DNA of 64,000 bases, taken from positions 74,929,600 through 74,993,599 of the forward strand of contig JAYGXS010000001.1 in assembly GCA_036362985.1 (NCBI GenBank), given 5' to 3'. This stretch comes from Ligula intestinalis. Lineage: Eukaryota > Platyhelminthes > Cestoda > Diphyllobothriidea > Diphyllobothriidae. The number at the start of each line of letters is the position of its first letter. Positions within the stretch are counted from its first letter, which is position 1. Shown piece by piece: positions 13,750 to 24,939 of the stretch. The position numbers were made by a program, and so were the translations under genes. Under the pieces are notes generated by a model. That model worked only from the letters and a program-made list of their open reading frames with translations, did not search any database and was not told the origin of the DNA.

Positions 13750-14310
13750 ATGGATGCGCTTATGTTGAAACAGGAATACAGTAAGTGTGGTGTAATCTGT
13801 TTTCAAGAGGCCTGGCTCAATAGGGATATAGAGTCGCAGCTCAGCACACCTCCGGCTTATTTCTGTTTTCGTTCACACAGAAAATCCAGATCAAACAGCA
13901 GAGGTGTTGGAGTAGCAGTTTTTGTAAACCAGCAATGGTGCACAAACTTTAAGTCCCTTTTTTTTCACTCCGAAGACCACATAGACGTTATTGCAGCAGT
14001 CTGTAGGCCTAAATTTTTACACAACTCAAAAGGCATAATTTATGTTAGTATTAACATACCCTCTTCCACCTGTCAAGCTGCTCTTACCCATTTTTCGATT
14101 TTATTTCCCAAAATCTTGCCGCACTGTCTTGCGAGCACGTTATTATTTTATGTGGGGGTTTAATCGAGTAAATCTACGTCTCCTCATATTGTTAGGATTT
14201 AGCGACTTAGTTTACTTCAATACACGAGATGACGCTCCACTCGATCATATCCTGACTAATAATCCAAAGCCTTTTGCTGTAAGAAATAGAGCTCCATTGG
14301 CAGCTTAATA
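13750..14310 (+). pseudogene. AP-like endonuclease domain of the LINE (broken)
   Basis: This is the N-terminal half of the LINE protein, which would nick target DNA for target-primed reverse transcription. A continuous frame runs 13,750-14,163 and the match continues in another frame to about 14,305, so at least one frameshift is present. The Glu of the QEAWL block is kept. The Asp/Asn block expected in the middle and the final SDH block are missing or unreadable. Confidence 0.7.
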
Positions 14311-14899
14311 CAATTCTGTACTACTTTGTCAACTTAAAATCTATTATAAGGCTAACAAATGGCTATTTGTAACGATTAAGAGGAAATTACACATTCGTGA
14401 CACGTACCCACATAATATTTCCTTGCTTCAGACTTGTATATCCGAATGCATTCCCATCTTTATCGTAAAAATGAATGCCGAGTCATGTTCGAGTTATCTT
14501 ACAACATTTCTCAACAGAATGCTTAATATCTATAGTCCTTTTGACACGGTCATGGTTAAACCAGACCGAATATACTCTCTCTACTTAAAAACTGAGAAGA
14601 AATAATGAACTGTTCTACAAACTAGGTCTACAAAAAGACTGAAGGACGTTAATGTCCTTTTAAAAAGCGAGATCACAAGACTAAATGACATTTTTGTTTG
14701 TCAGTTATTTACTTCTTCTACATCTTCGTCTCCTCTTTCTTCCTCCGAAATATGGAAGAGTCTTAAACGTCTCACTGGTCAACGCAATACACGGGCACAT
14801 TTTGATGCTGACCTTGACACTTAAACGCAAACTTCATCCATACTCCCACCAACTCCTATCTTCCGACAAATGATATTCTCTTACCATCAAGTGATTTTT

Positions 14900-16330
14900 C
14901 TCCAGTGTCTGTGGCAACAGTGATGAAACACGGAAACAAGGTTAAAGGTACAACAGCTACGGACCAGATGGCGTCTCCGTATTTGTCCTTAAATCTTCCT
15001 CTGTTCAATTAGCTCCTGTCTTGGCACATCTCATTAATTTATCTTTCATGGAGTCCAAGATTTCTGATGGTTGGCGTTCGGTCAAAATCACTCCTGTCCC
15101 AAAAAAAACTTTAACGGGTCCCAAATCCTTTCGCCAAATTGCTTGCTCATCTGTACACCTTAAACTTACAGAATAAGTTGCTTTGGACATCATTAAGCTA
15201 TTTTTATCAAATTTATTTATCCCTAGCAGTTTGCGTATCAGGCTAGGCGTAGTACACTGCTATTGCTCTGGTTGTCCACTCTGCTCTCAGAGACTTGGAT
15301 AAGGGATGCCATGCATATGCATCTGCTTTTCTCGACAACTCCTCAGCCTTCAACGCGATCCCGCGCCATCTTCCTCTTAATAAACCCTCTGCATGCGGCT
15401 TTCCTGGTCGGGCCATCGCTTGGCTTGGAGACTATTTTACTTCCCGCACCCAATTTTTTCAGAGCGGGAAGCAAAAATCCACGGACCTTCCCAACAATTG
15501 TGGAGTTCTGCAAGGGGTCTATATTCTCCCCTCATCGTTTTCCCCTCCATGCTGATGACCTACGATCTCCAAATGCATGTTTGTTTATCAAATATGCTGA
15601 CGATATGGTTATCGGCTATCCTCTCAAAAGCCCGGCCCATCTCCACACACTGAAGGATGGCCTGGACCATGTCACAGTATGGTCATCAGACAATGGTCTT
15701 TTACTTAATGAGCCAAAATCAGTCCAGTGAATCTTTCGTCTGCAACCCTCTCCCAGTCCTGAAACCATTGACTTTCTGCCCAACAAGGTATCCTCCTTCT
15801 GATACCTGGGTGTAGAACAAGCTTCCAACTTCTTATTTACTCTTCATATTGAAGACCTTATCATAAAAATCTGCAAAGTTTCATATTATATCCGCCGCTT
15901 GCAATCATCTCATACCCCGCAAGCCCTCATCTGGCGTTTAAGAGATGCTTGTATCCTCCTCTCATTCTTTATTGCTCTCCAGTTACTTTTCCAGCATTCC
16001 TTAAGAAAGAGTTGCTTACTATTAAACGTATTCTCCGCATGCTCTCTTCAGCTGCTGGTTATTCCTATGCTTTTTTAGCTGACCTTATAATTCAGTGACA
16101 TTTCAAATCGGTCAAGAATTTCGTAGACCGTATTCTTAGCGAGGTCAATCCCCCTCTCCTTTCTGAATAAATGGCTGCGAAGTCTTTTCGTACCATGCGC
16201 GGAAGCTTCCGTCATCTGACATGCCGTACATCGGCCTACCAGTACTCGGTACTCCCATTCTTAGCACGATTCCTCACGTGTAAAGAAATGGAAATTGAGA
16301 AGCTGAAGGCAGACCTGTCTCCATAACAGA
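14900..16330 (+). pseudogene. Reverse transcriptase domain of the LINE (broken)
   Basis: Contains RT motif A (Asp retained in DNSSAF), the GVLQG block and the YADD box at 15,593-15,604, followed by the thumb and C-terminal region. Stops (for example at about 15,728) and a frame shift between 15,370 and 15,590 inactivate it. The domain order is normal for the family. Confidence 0.75.
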
Positions 16331-16676
16331 TGTGGTAACCGTGTCGACTTCTTACTTTGAGCATTTTGTTATCTTTGACCATTTACTCTTGAGCTTTTTG
16401 GACCCCATAATTGATCTTATTTTTACTCTCCGTGAATGGAGCCACTTTTTTGCTGAAAATTTTGATATTATCATCGAAATATAGTTTTCTTTATATCAAT
16501 CATATATTAACTCTATAAGTAAGTGTTACCCAAAAATTCGAATCAAGGATATTGTTAACTAAATATCCTGATACATCTGAATCCAAACTTAATTACGTGG
16601 TAGGTTTTGAGCCGTGCGTTTTTCAACTTTGCAGATGTGGTTCATTGTTGAGAAAGATTATCAAATGCACAGTGCT

Positions 16677-16679
<3 letters not shown>

Positions 16680-16733
<54 letters not shown>
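16680..16733. repeat. (TA)n microsatellite
   Basis: About 27 uninterrupted TA dinucleotides between the LINE 3' end and the next PLE fragments. Apparent open frames of alternating Ile-Tyr through it are artefacts of the repeat. Confidence 0.97.
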
Positions 16734-16739
<6 letters not shown>

Positions 16740-16944
16740 ACGCACGGTAGTTTTTTTGGATTGAAATTCTTACCAGAACGATTTTGTACAATAAAAGCTT
16801 GCGTTTGTAATAAATATAATTGATTAATGTTTTTTTAAAATTTTCATTTCTGCACAGCGAAGGCTTACTTAAAACAGAAAAATGCTGGAAGCAATCAGCA
16901 CTCATTTACAAGTTAAGTGGGCAAATTTGCGTTAATGTGTTTCA

Positions 16945-17175
16945 GAAGATAAAATGGCGAACATACGTTTTTTCGATAATTCTCATTAGGCCTTTGCATT
17001 AATATGGTAATTAAGAAAAACAAACTCTGCGGTTTGGTAGAAAAAGTAAAACAGTTGTCAGGGCAGGGGGAGGGGTGGAGGAACGGGGTCAAAATCTGAT
17101 CAGCGTTAGAGGGCACTGGTAGTCGACTGAGGTGCTAAACTGCTGGCTGCTGGATTAACCGCTTGTACCTTCTCC
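16945..17175 (-). mobile_element. Penelope-like element family A, 3' tail (left arm of inverted pair)
   Basis: The minus-strand 3' tail of family A contains the GGCGAACATACGTTT block, the CTCATTAGGCCTTTGCATT block, the purine-rich tract near 17,065 and the CTGATCAGCGTTAG block. The same order is seen at 1,045-1,260 and 56,860-57,000. It faces a plus-strand copy that starts immediately to the right, giving a tight head-to-head arrangement. Confidence 0.7.
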
Positions 17176-17600
17176 TCAGGGACAGGATATATTGGTTGCA
17201 CGAGCCCGCCTTTGTCCAAAAGAGTACGAGAACCCATTTTAGCATGGTAAGAAGAGCGCTAACTAAAGGGTATATACAGTTCCATTCGAGCGCATCTGGA
17301 AGAATCTGACCAACGCGTGGATGCCAAAGAGGCCGTCCAAGTGATTTGCAAGGCACCTTCAAGCTATTCAAAATTTATTGGACAGGGCGCTGTAGTTATC
17401 CTGCCCAAAACCGCTGCTCCAACGGCCAGCAGCTTATCACCTTGGCCGACTACCAGACCCCCTTCCCCTCGCCCTACTAACCGTTCTATTTTTTCTACCG
17501 ACCCGCATTGTTTATTTTCTTAATTACGTATGTTCGCCACTTCATCTTCCGTATTTTTTAATGAGAATTCTTGCAAAGTATATGTATTTATGAAAACATA
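17176..17600 (+). mobile_element. Penelope-like element family A, GIY-YIG end and 3' tail (right arm)
   Basis: The plus strand begins at the nuclease (GTGYIGCTSPPLSKRVRE at about 17,183-17,235), followed by the family A C-terminus around 17,300-17,400 and the 3' tail with TACGTATGTTCGCCA at 17,525-17,540. Stops at about 17,250 and further frame changes show decay. There is no reverse transcriptase, so only the last several hundred bases of the element inserted or survived. Confidence 0.7.
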
Positions 17601-19230
17601 TACAATCTGTCATTTTCAGTGCTGGATCCCATCTGATAACGTAAATCTCCTGATTAAACTTTTCGGTGAACATTTGTTCTTGTTATTTGTTTGAGTCACT
17701 CATATCACTTAATGGTATCCATTTGCATAAATAAAAAATAAAACGGAATAGTTCTTTCTTCTTAGGCGTCTATCTCTCCTAAAAAATGACGGTATTCGAT
17801 AAACTTCTGATTAAAATATTTAGTGAAATATGTCTTAGTTCTGAAAAAATCCCTTTGGCAAGCAAATGGTTTTGGCACTTTATCATTTAGCCGGAATAAC
17901 TGCATAGATTATAAAAATTACATAGCTGGACAGAGTTAGTACCTGTCATATGATTATGACTCATCGTTTTTGTGCCGTCCGCATGGCCAAATAGACGTGT
18001 AGAGGTCACTGCGATGGTGCATGCACTACACTATTTGCATTATCCTAGCGGTAACACCGTCCCAATGATCAATTTCAAAAATATATTTTTACCACACGCA
18101 CTTTTGAAATACGTCTGTTTTTTCCGCTTATGCGTCAATTTTAAATAAGTCTAGCATGGCGCTGACAAAAACCTACCTTATATTTCGTTGTACTGTATGG
18201 GTGTCTATGATGGTCTCTGTCATACAAACGAAAATGTGTCACCGTAACTACAAATTTTATTGTGGGATATACCGTCGGAGGTCCTGTAAATATTAAATTT
18301 CTGATGGCTTGTTTCATTCGCATCAATTAATCGGGCAGCAGTTAACATCAAAGCATTTTCTGGGAAGATTTATTATGGGAGTGAATGAATGAGCTGCATG
18401 CTGGGTAAACTTTTACGCTCGTTTAAGTAGACGGGTGCAGTGGTTGTTGATGTTTGAGCGAAGCAAGCAATAGGACCAGAGAATAAGTGAATTTTTTATA
18501 GGCTTCAGAAGCCTCTTGTTTGACGATAATACGATGAAAAGGGTATCTTAAAGGTTATCTGAAGCACATCTGCGCTAACATCACGGTTGTTGCTGCTTAC
18601 AATCTAATACCGTCTTATCGACACCTTCTACAGATGTTTTCTAGGGAAACGGGGATAACGGACATAAAAAAAACGTCAGTGGAACAACACGGTAAACGAA
18701 TTAATCTCGCTGGTCCTTAAAAAAGCAACTCTGGCTCGTGACGAGACTATCTTAACGGACGTTTTGACTTAGCCGTGAACGGTCATAATAAGTAGTTTTG
18801 ACCAAGCCCTGTTAACAATTCACATTGTCCTGCATTGCGATTGCCTTTTCGGTCATAATACATATAGTATATTTTCAATGTCTACAACTATTCAGGTAAT
18901 TCAGTTTCATTTAAAGAAGCGGACAATTATTTTATATGTTTATCATCTGTTTGAGAGATTGGTATCTTTACATTTTATTCGTTAAATTCAGATGCTTTTG
19001 AGCTGTTTGAAACAAACAAATTTCCTGAACGCATGTGGTTTAATTTTGTTTCCTTGTTGCCTACTAGATACTTGCCGATATTAGTTTCAGTGAGAGATTA
19101 CTAAAGTCAACCAGGTGTGGCCTAAATTGAAAGGCTCTGCGAAGTAGTATCTTGGCTTGGCTGAATGAAATATGCCAGGGTCACAAAACTGGAAATTGTT
19201 TAACTGGTATGTACCACGTTCATTAAATTA
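17601..19230. other. Unassigned sequence
   Basis: No gene or recognised repeat. No exon-like stretch with matching splice sites was noticed. Confidence 0.4.
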
Positions 19231-19235
19231 TGATT

Positions 19236-19335
19236 TTATATGCCCCCACTACTAGCCACTGGACGTCTGCCGGTGAGGCTCGCGAGTGACTCCCACAGCA
19301 AAACGGTGCGAGCTAGTTCGATTTATCATCATAGA
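19236..19335. repeat. Dispersed repeat R2, copy 1
   Basis: A GC-rich block with GCCGGTGAGGCTCGCGAGTG, then ACTCCCAC, resembles 24,672-24,720 (GCTGGTGGGGTTCGAGAGTG, then AATCACAA). Two diverged copies of an unnamed repeat seem likely. Limits are approximate. Confidence 0.5.
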
Positions 19336-19689
19336 CCGTTCACCGATGAGATACATTATATTTACTCACATTTGTCCCATAAATGTCTGAATATATTAAT
19401 GTAAATTCTCTAATCAAAGCAGAAACATTATATAATACAATCAGGCTTACCAAAGAGAAAATTATTGCGTTATTACTCAATATATATATATTTCCTTATG
19501 AATATCCTTGGGAAAAAAGTATTTTATTATTGAAGTGAACTAGATGCATTCGCTGCGATAATAACTTTATTCATGTGCTGCTTTGGATTCCTTCTCGAAC
19601 CAGAATCAGAGGCAGCAAAAGAAATGGATAATTCATGTAGATAGTGTTGAAGAATGTATGGGATGCAGTCGCTATGCTACTACGTACTT

Positions 19690-20740
19690 ACGACAACGGG
19701 CATGACAGTTACCCGCTGGTGGGCTTACTGCCAGATGGCTGGCATGCGGGTCGTGACCTGCTGACATTTTATCATTCGTGCTGTATTTTGGTGTGATACG
19801 TGCTTGCTCATGTGGATCGCTGGCAGTGGCTTTGAACACGCATTCGCCTGCACCATCCCAGAGTGAAGAATTACTTTGGCCAAACTATGCCTTAGCGCCG
19901 AATATGGGTTGGACAGTCCATTGCACTTGTTTATAGACTGAATGTCCATAAACTACGCCGGAGGCTACTCGCGGCTAACACGATACGCGCCCCTCGTGAG
20001 AATTTTGGCCGGAAAATTCTTCCAGTTTCTCCGATATAAGTGCTTTGACCGCAACTACATTAAATTTGATAAACAACTCAAATGTTTCGTGCCATGGCAG
20101 TGGGTCCTTTGGTGTCAGTAGCCGAAGCATAATGGTTACGCCGGCGCGAGAAGGCGACTGATGGTCTCCGGGATGGTTTAACAGAATAAATTACTCGATT
20201 CTGTCGCTCGTCTCGCTTGGGCATGCATGTGCTGAAGAAGTTGCACGAGTAATCATTTTCCTTGGACATCCATAAAAGATATTCTAGTTGGGAGAGTTTG
20301 TGTTTCGGTGCCTTATAGTGCATCTCAACAAGCTCAAACAACGTCCTCATGCAACTGTGTTTTCGGCTGATTTAGTGGTTGCCGATTTGAAGTTCAGTAT
20401 CTTATTTTTCGTCCTCCTGAACACTTTGGTGTTTTGACCAACACAATCCTTGCGGGGGACAACGACAGACATTAGGGGCAGCGAATTGTTGTCTACCTTC
20501 TCCATCGTAGAGTTTATGTTCGGGAAGATATCTTTGGGATGCTATTTGAACGTGGGTACCCGATCCCGTTTGATGACGACGGAGATTTCATGCATTTACT
20601 ACGCTCAGAACTTTTGTCAGTGATGGAACCGCCTCGGTTATGAGTCCGGAAATCGGCGAATGCATTGGTGTTCCCCCGACCTGCTTGTCGGTTGTTCCGT
20701 CAGACGTTAGACAGCCTAAGGATTTGGCCGTGTCTTCCCA
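19690..20740 (-). mobile_element. Penelope-like element family B, reverse transcriptase to C-terminus, decayed
   Basis: On the minus strand the order is a PLE reverse transcriptase, a linker and a C-terminal tail. GTPMHSPISGLITEAV at about 20,675-20,625 matches the PLE motif TPMGSPISG. It is followed by EISVVIKRDRVPTFK at about 20,590-20,545 and VVVPRKDCVGQNTKVFRRT at about 20,470-20,415. The linker region reads LEYLLWMSKENDYSCNFF then KRDERQN (20,290-20,200), like the segment before the GIY-YIG domain. The C-terminal QSINKCNGLSNPYSALRHSL lies at about 19,940-19,880. Frames shift several times and the YADD-type active-site box was not found. The element is inactive. Confidence 0.75.
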
Positions 20741-20924
20741 TTGTTTCTTTGTGGGAGTAGTTCGATGGTCTCGACTGCCAGATGCTGGGGGATAGATGGA
20801 GAAATTGACGTTAAATCAAAGAATACTATGAACTTAGTTAACTGGAGATGTACATTTTATATATGGTGTTGATGAACAGAACATACAATACGATAGTTCA
20901 AATAAGAGCGTTCCCCTTTTGCAT

Positions 20925-21660
20925 CCTCTCTGGTGCAGTTGCGGACAAAGCAAATACTTCAGAGAAACTGGCGCGAATGGTCGAATACGTGGCAGCAATG
21001 TGATGATATAACATCAGTTGCGAAGTCACGGCGCATTCGACGAGATCCAGCCGCACATTCAAATTCGATGAGGCTGACATTCTCACGGAGCGTGACAATC
21101 GTGGGAGCCGCGAATTGCTTCAGTCAAGCTTTATGGGCACTCAGTTTACAAACAAATGAAATAAGCCCATTTTTTTCTATTCTGAAAACATTTCGCAAAA
21201 GACAATAAGCTACAGCTCGTGCATCCATTCCGAGAATACAGACTTGTAGGAGACAAGCTCTTCGTCGTTGAACCAGATCTTGATTGCCCAAACCATTTAA
21301 GGCGCCGAGGCTTAGTTTGGTCAAAGTAATTCCTCACTACGGTGACGCACAGGCGAATACGTCTTCTAACGCGGTACTGGTCATCCAGATGACCGAGCAA
21401 TAATCACACCAAAATACAGCATGAATGAAAACATTTCAGCAAGTTACGACCCACACACCAACCACCGATTAACCAGCACACGAGCGAGCAACTCCCCTTA
21501 AGAGTTGAGGTGGAGGTTAATTATCTTGGTTATGCAGTTGCAAAATGACTAGAGCTTATAAATACTGCAACTCCCTCTATATGAATCTACCATTTACGCT
21601 GCTCTGTCTGGTGACTGGTTCGGGAAGGAATCCGAAACAGCATGCGAATAAAGTTTTTGT
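20925..21660 (+). mobile_element. Penelope-like element family B, C-terminal fragment and 3' tail
   Basis: A plus-strand fragment with the TFKFDEAD-type block at about 21,050-21,080, the ELLQS block near 21,110, and the tail after about 21,300 (GCTTAGTTTGGTCAAAGTAA, CACACCAAAATACAGC). The tail matches the minus-strand tail at 19,690-19,890, so the two copies face each other. Relative to that copy this one carries an extra stretch of about 130 bases at 21,160-21,295. It is followed by a GAATAAAG signal near 21,645. Confidence 0.65.
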
Positions 21661-22560
21661 TCCAGCGATCGCCTCAGTTACTTAATTTCTTTCTGAAACT
21701 CGAATTTTTGCTTGCCTTGAAAATTTGATTATTCCATTAACCAGAAAATCAAAAACCATATTCGCTGTTGCTTTTTAAGCTTAAATTCAACCTTTCAGAT
21801 AGGCGTTGTAGAAACTTAAGAAAAATTGGCGAATTAAACCAAAAGGTTAATGTCGAGTGGGTGAATATTTTGAATCTCATACCTTTTTCTTCCCTGGAAC
21901 AAGACTTTTCTTCATTTGACCTTTCGAAGTCCGTCGCGGATTCTTCCTCAGATACATTAGTATAAACAGTAGCAGAAATGGGTTATTCATGCACAGAGAG
22001 GTCTTTATTATATCCTGGGACTCGTATGTTCGTTTGAATCGGTAAGTTATGCTATTGTTTTTATACAGAAAGAGATTTGTGGCTGTTTAGTTTCTTCCTT
22101 GCAAGTTACGTTAGTATGTACTCAACCATTAGCTTTTATTAACACGTTCTTATCAATCATCTTATTGTCTACTAATGGTATGTGGGAATTTTCGTGCCTT
22201 AAGTAGACCGGCATATATTGTATTACATTTTACAATCTGGATTTAACTTTTAAACAATTTTCAGTGAGCGTTGACTGTGTAGTTTCAATAACAACTCAAC
22301 TGAGCTTAGTGGCGTCAGTGAGGAAACTTTACTTTTAAAATCAACTACAAAAAATTATGCACTAACAAACAATATTCCACATTTTTAAGGATTATAACAT
22401 ATATCCAAGGCAAAAAATCAAGGTGATTAATAATCTATTAGAATAATATTTAAAAAAGGACTGGTATCTGAAGGCATGAACAGTTCTTTAGCGAGATTTT
22501 ACTGACAAAATAAAAATTTGTGGGTTTCCGATGCAATCGATAATGCGAGTCTCAGGAAAT
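21661..22560. other. Unassigned sequence
   Basis: AT-rich. The open frame at 21,768-21,965 has no recognisable motif and no clear splice partner. Confidence 0.4.
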
Positions 22561-22589
22561 ATTCTGTAAGAATTAGAAGCGATTGCCGA

Positions 22590-23000
22590 AGCATGACCTT
22601 TATTTGCCAAACAACTTGTCATGGGTCGCCGAAAGCCCAACAGCAGCGCATCTAAATTACGTAACTCCTGAAGTCGCGACACATTCGACGAGGCTCGGTC
22701 AGACATTCAAGTTCGATGAAGTTGAATTTCTCGCAAGAAGGGACAATCGTGTGGGCCGAAAGTTGCTTGAGTCATAGTGTGCGGACCCCAACTTTTAGCC
22801 AGAGCAATAAGCCACTTAAAGAGCGCACAGGCGAAAGTATGTTATAAAGCCCATGGCATTGAGTCAGGTGGTCGGGCAATGATCACAAAAACGTATAACC
22901 TAAGTGATGACATTTCAGTAGGCCGTATCCACCTCCAAGCAAGCATCGCACCAGAGGAAAGTCGTCCCCGGTTAAGGGGGAGACGACAATTGTTATAGGC
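22590..23000 (+). mobile_element. Penelope-like element family B, C-terminal fragment and tail
   Basis: The plus-strand frame reads THSTRLGQTFKFDEVEFLA then RDNRVGRKLLES and a stop. This is the best-kept copy of the C-terminal block also seen at 21.05 kb. The tail (CGGGCAATGATCACAAAAAC near 22,870) matches the 21.4 kb tail. No RT or nuclease precedes it, so it is 5'-truncated. Confidence 0.7.
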
Positions 23001-23570
23001 GTCCATTAGTCTAGCGCTAGTAACCCATGCTATGCTCGAACTACCCGTTTTGCTACTGTCTTCAATGATGGGTACGATGAATCAGAAAATTCAGGTGAAT
23101 AATATTACTGGCTACACCAAACGCATGTACTTCTTTCCAACAACTGCAGGGTTTGCATAATCAGGGGCTATCAGGATTCACTTTTTTAGTTTTAAAATAA
23201 AGCCATTTATAGCATTTGGTTCTCAGTCTTATAGAAAATGCGGTTAAATAGTTAATTGCTAAAATGTACGTGGGTAAAAGTTGTTTGACTAATTTAGTGT
23301 AATTCATTGCACTTAGCTCAAGTGTAAGTCTCCGTAAACAGAAAAGTCTACATTATGTTTGCAAACTTCAGATTATTATTCTCTTTACAAAGTGGATTTC
23401 AAAAAATAGTAAGTCTTACGTGAAGATAAAGCTAACCGATTTCAATATAAACGGCTTCGTCGTTTAGAGATTCGATTTTTAGTTTGTATACAAATTCAGT
23501 GATGGCTCATTAGAACTGTTCACGAAATCATTAACAGACTCCAACTACCTACAAATAAAAAACGTAAGGC
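23001..23570. other. Unassigned sequence
   Basis: No gene or repeat recognised. Confidence 0.4.
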
Positions 23571-23599
23571 ATAAGGCTGCCTTTTGTACTTGTTTTTTG

Positions 23600-23800
23600 T
23601 GGACGCTTTTATCTCTGACGATAGACTCCCGCAAGGGCCCGAAAGCTCAGAACAGTAAACAAACTGGTCCAGTGCCTGGCAACCCTACTTCCCCATACAT
23701 GCAAATACCTGGAACTGAACGTTCTCCTTCACTTCCCGATAACATAAATGCATTATGTGCTCTGCATGTGACTAATTATATAAGAGCATGTTATAGCAAT
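23600..23800 (+). mobile_element. Penelope-like element family C, 3' tail fragment
   Basis: TGACGATAGACTCCCGCAAG, then GAAAGCTCAGAACAGTAAAC, matches the 3' tail of the family C copy at 50,990-51,070 (TGACGATGGACTCCTCTAAG, then GAAAGCTCGGGACATTAAAC). No coding part of the element is attached. Confidence 0.6.
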
Positions 23801-24655
23801 GTAAACAAATAGTAGTCTTCACAACCTGTTTTGTCCATACGATGGAAATAATCAATAGGTATGTGCAATCGGCCAAGACAAGAGATAGCGGATCCCATCA
23901 ATGGATGCATTCCAAATAAATTGATTGGTAGCCCGGCAGTTCACCAATTACAAATTTTTGAAATAGAGTGCCAAATTAACGAGTGCGCCTGGTTAAAACT
24001 GCGAGCGTGCCAATCCCGGATTGGGATACTTAGCTCATAATGACTATTTAAATGTTTGAAATGTTCGAATAAAAAAAGTTTTGCTACTATAAATTTGGTT
24101 CAACTTCCACGTCAGCGAAATTTACGGACGTATCAAACTCTGAGCCCATCCAGCTCAACTGACTTTTATTCACGCCTTCGATTGTTTGTTCATTATTCTA
24201 TTATGATATTGCCAACTCACAAACGTGTTAACTCTAGGGCTGTTTGCGTTATTTTGACGTATAGGAGGACATATTTTGTCAGCGTATTCATTTTGCTTGT
24301 CGCAAGTCTTCCATCTATAAGTTTTCATCCAACTATACTAAGTATCAGCAGAAGAGGCTGTCAGAAAGTTACTATAGTGGGTCTGTTGCAGGCAGAAATT
24401 TCGCGCAAACTGCATACTTGCCATAGCCAAATGTTGGATAAATACATACAATTACCCCCATCTTCCTCCCATCTCTCCCCTAGACCTGACATTTCTAACT
24501 TGTAAGCGAAAAATAAAATGGATCTATTTCTCCGATTACATATGTGATTACTTGAATTCTTCCCAGATACATATACAGGATGGATTGAACTTTATAGAAG
24601 GCAAACGTATGAGTGTTAACTAGGTTTCTGAAAACAAATGTTTTCTGCCTAAACT
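23801..24655. other. Unassigned sequence with one 149-codon open frame
   Basis: The open frame at 24,056-24,505 (plus) is the longest here. It lacks any family motif, has basic and serine-rich ends and no evident splice context. I treat it as chance and call no gene. Confidence 0.35.
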
Positions 24656-24657
24656 AA

Positions 24658-24760
24658 TAATGGCAGTGGGATTGCTGGTGGGGTTCGAGAGTGAATCACA
24701 AGGCAGAGCGGGAGTCGTGATTTACGTGAGTGATCTACGAACGCTCATCAACGACTGATC
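24658..24760. repeat. Dispersed repeat R2, copy 2
   Basis: Diverged partner of the block at 19,236-19,335 (GCTGGTGGGGTTCGAGAGTG). It lies just upstream of a SINE copy. Limits are approximate. Confidence 0.45.
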
Positions 24761-24784
24761 ATATTTTCGTTTTAAATTAGTAAG

Positions 24785-24935
24785 AAGATGAGGCCGTGAC
24801 ACAATTGTTAGGGTGTTGGCCTTCTGGACTATGGGTTTCAGTCTCAAGTCGTGCACCGCTGGCTAATGGTGGCTGACGAGCAAGAAATTGTCACTTCAGT
24901 TTCCCTTGTCTTCGCCGACAACGTCATTTAAAATT
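24785..24935 (+). repeat. tRNA-derived SINE, copy S1
   Basis: The body GCTGGCTAATGGTGGCTGAC and the tail GTTTCCCTTGTCTTCGCCGA match the reverse complement of 60,580-60,660. Upstream, GGTTTCAGTCTC at about 24,834 resembles an RNA polymerase III B box. The A box region is too diverged to be sure. It belongs to a short interspersed family of about 170 bases with at least five traces in this window. Confidence 0.6.
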
Positions 24936-24939
24936 GTAC

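Larger units (their letters stand above)
13690..16480 (+). mobile_element. CR1/Rex-like non-LTR retrotransposon, decayed
   Basis: A LINE with an AP-type endonuclease followed by a reverse transcriptase (RT), broken by stops and frame changes. The endonuclease begins near 13,750: GVICFQEAWLNRDIES is the Glu-containing catalytic block, GVGVAVFV follows, and LDHILTNNP lies at about 14,240-14,270. RT motif A appears as LDNSSAFNAIPRHLPL at about 15,325-15,370. Then comes GVLQG at about 15,500, and the active-site FIKYADDMVIG at about 15,585-15,615 in another frame. A YLGV block lies near 15,805 and the C-terminal FLARFLTCKEMEIEKL near 16,260-16,310. Motif A and the YADD box lie in different frames, so no functional RT can be made. 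Clade assignment is from motif style only. Confidence 0.8.

Noticed and set aside
16552..16905. Open frames on both strands with long Ile-Tyr runs
   Set aside because: They are translations of the (TA)n microsatellite and have no coding meaning.
24056..24505. 149-codon plus-strand open frame
   Set aside because: No recognisable domain and an irregular composition; a frame of this length can arise by chance in 64 kb.
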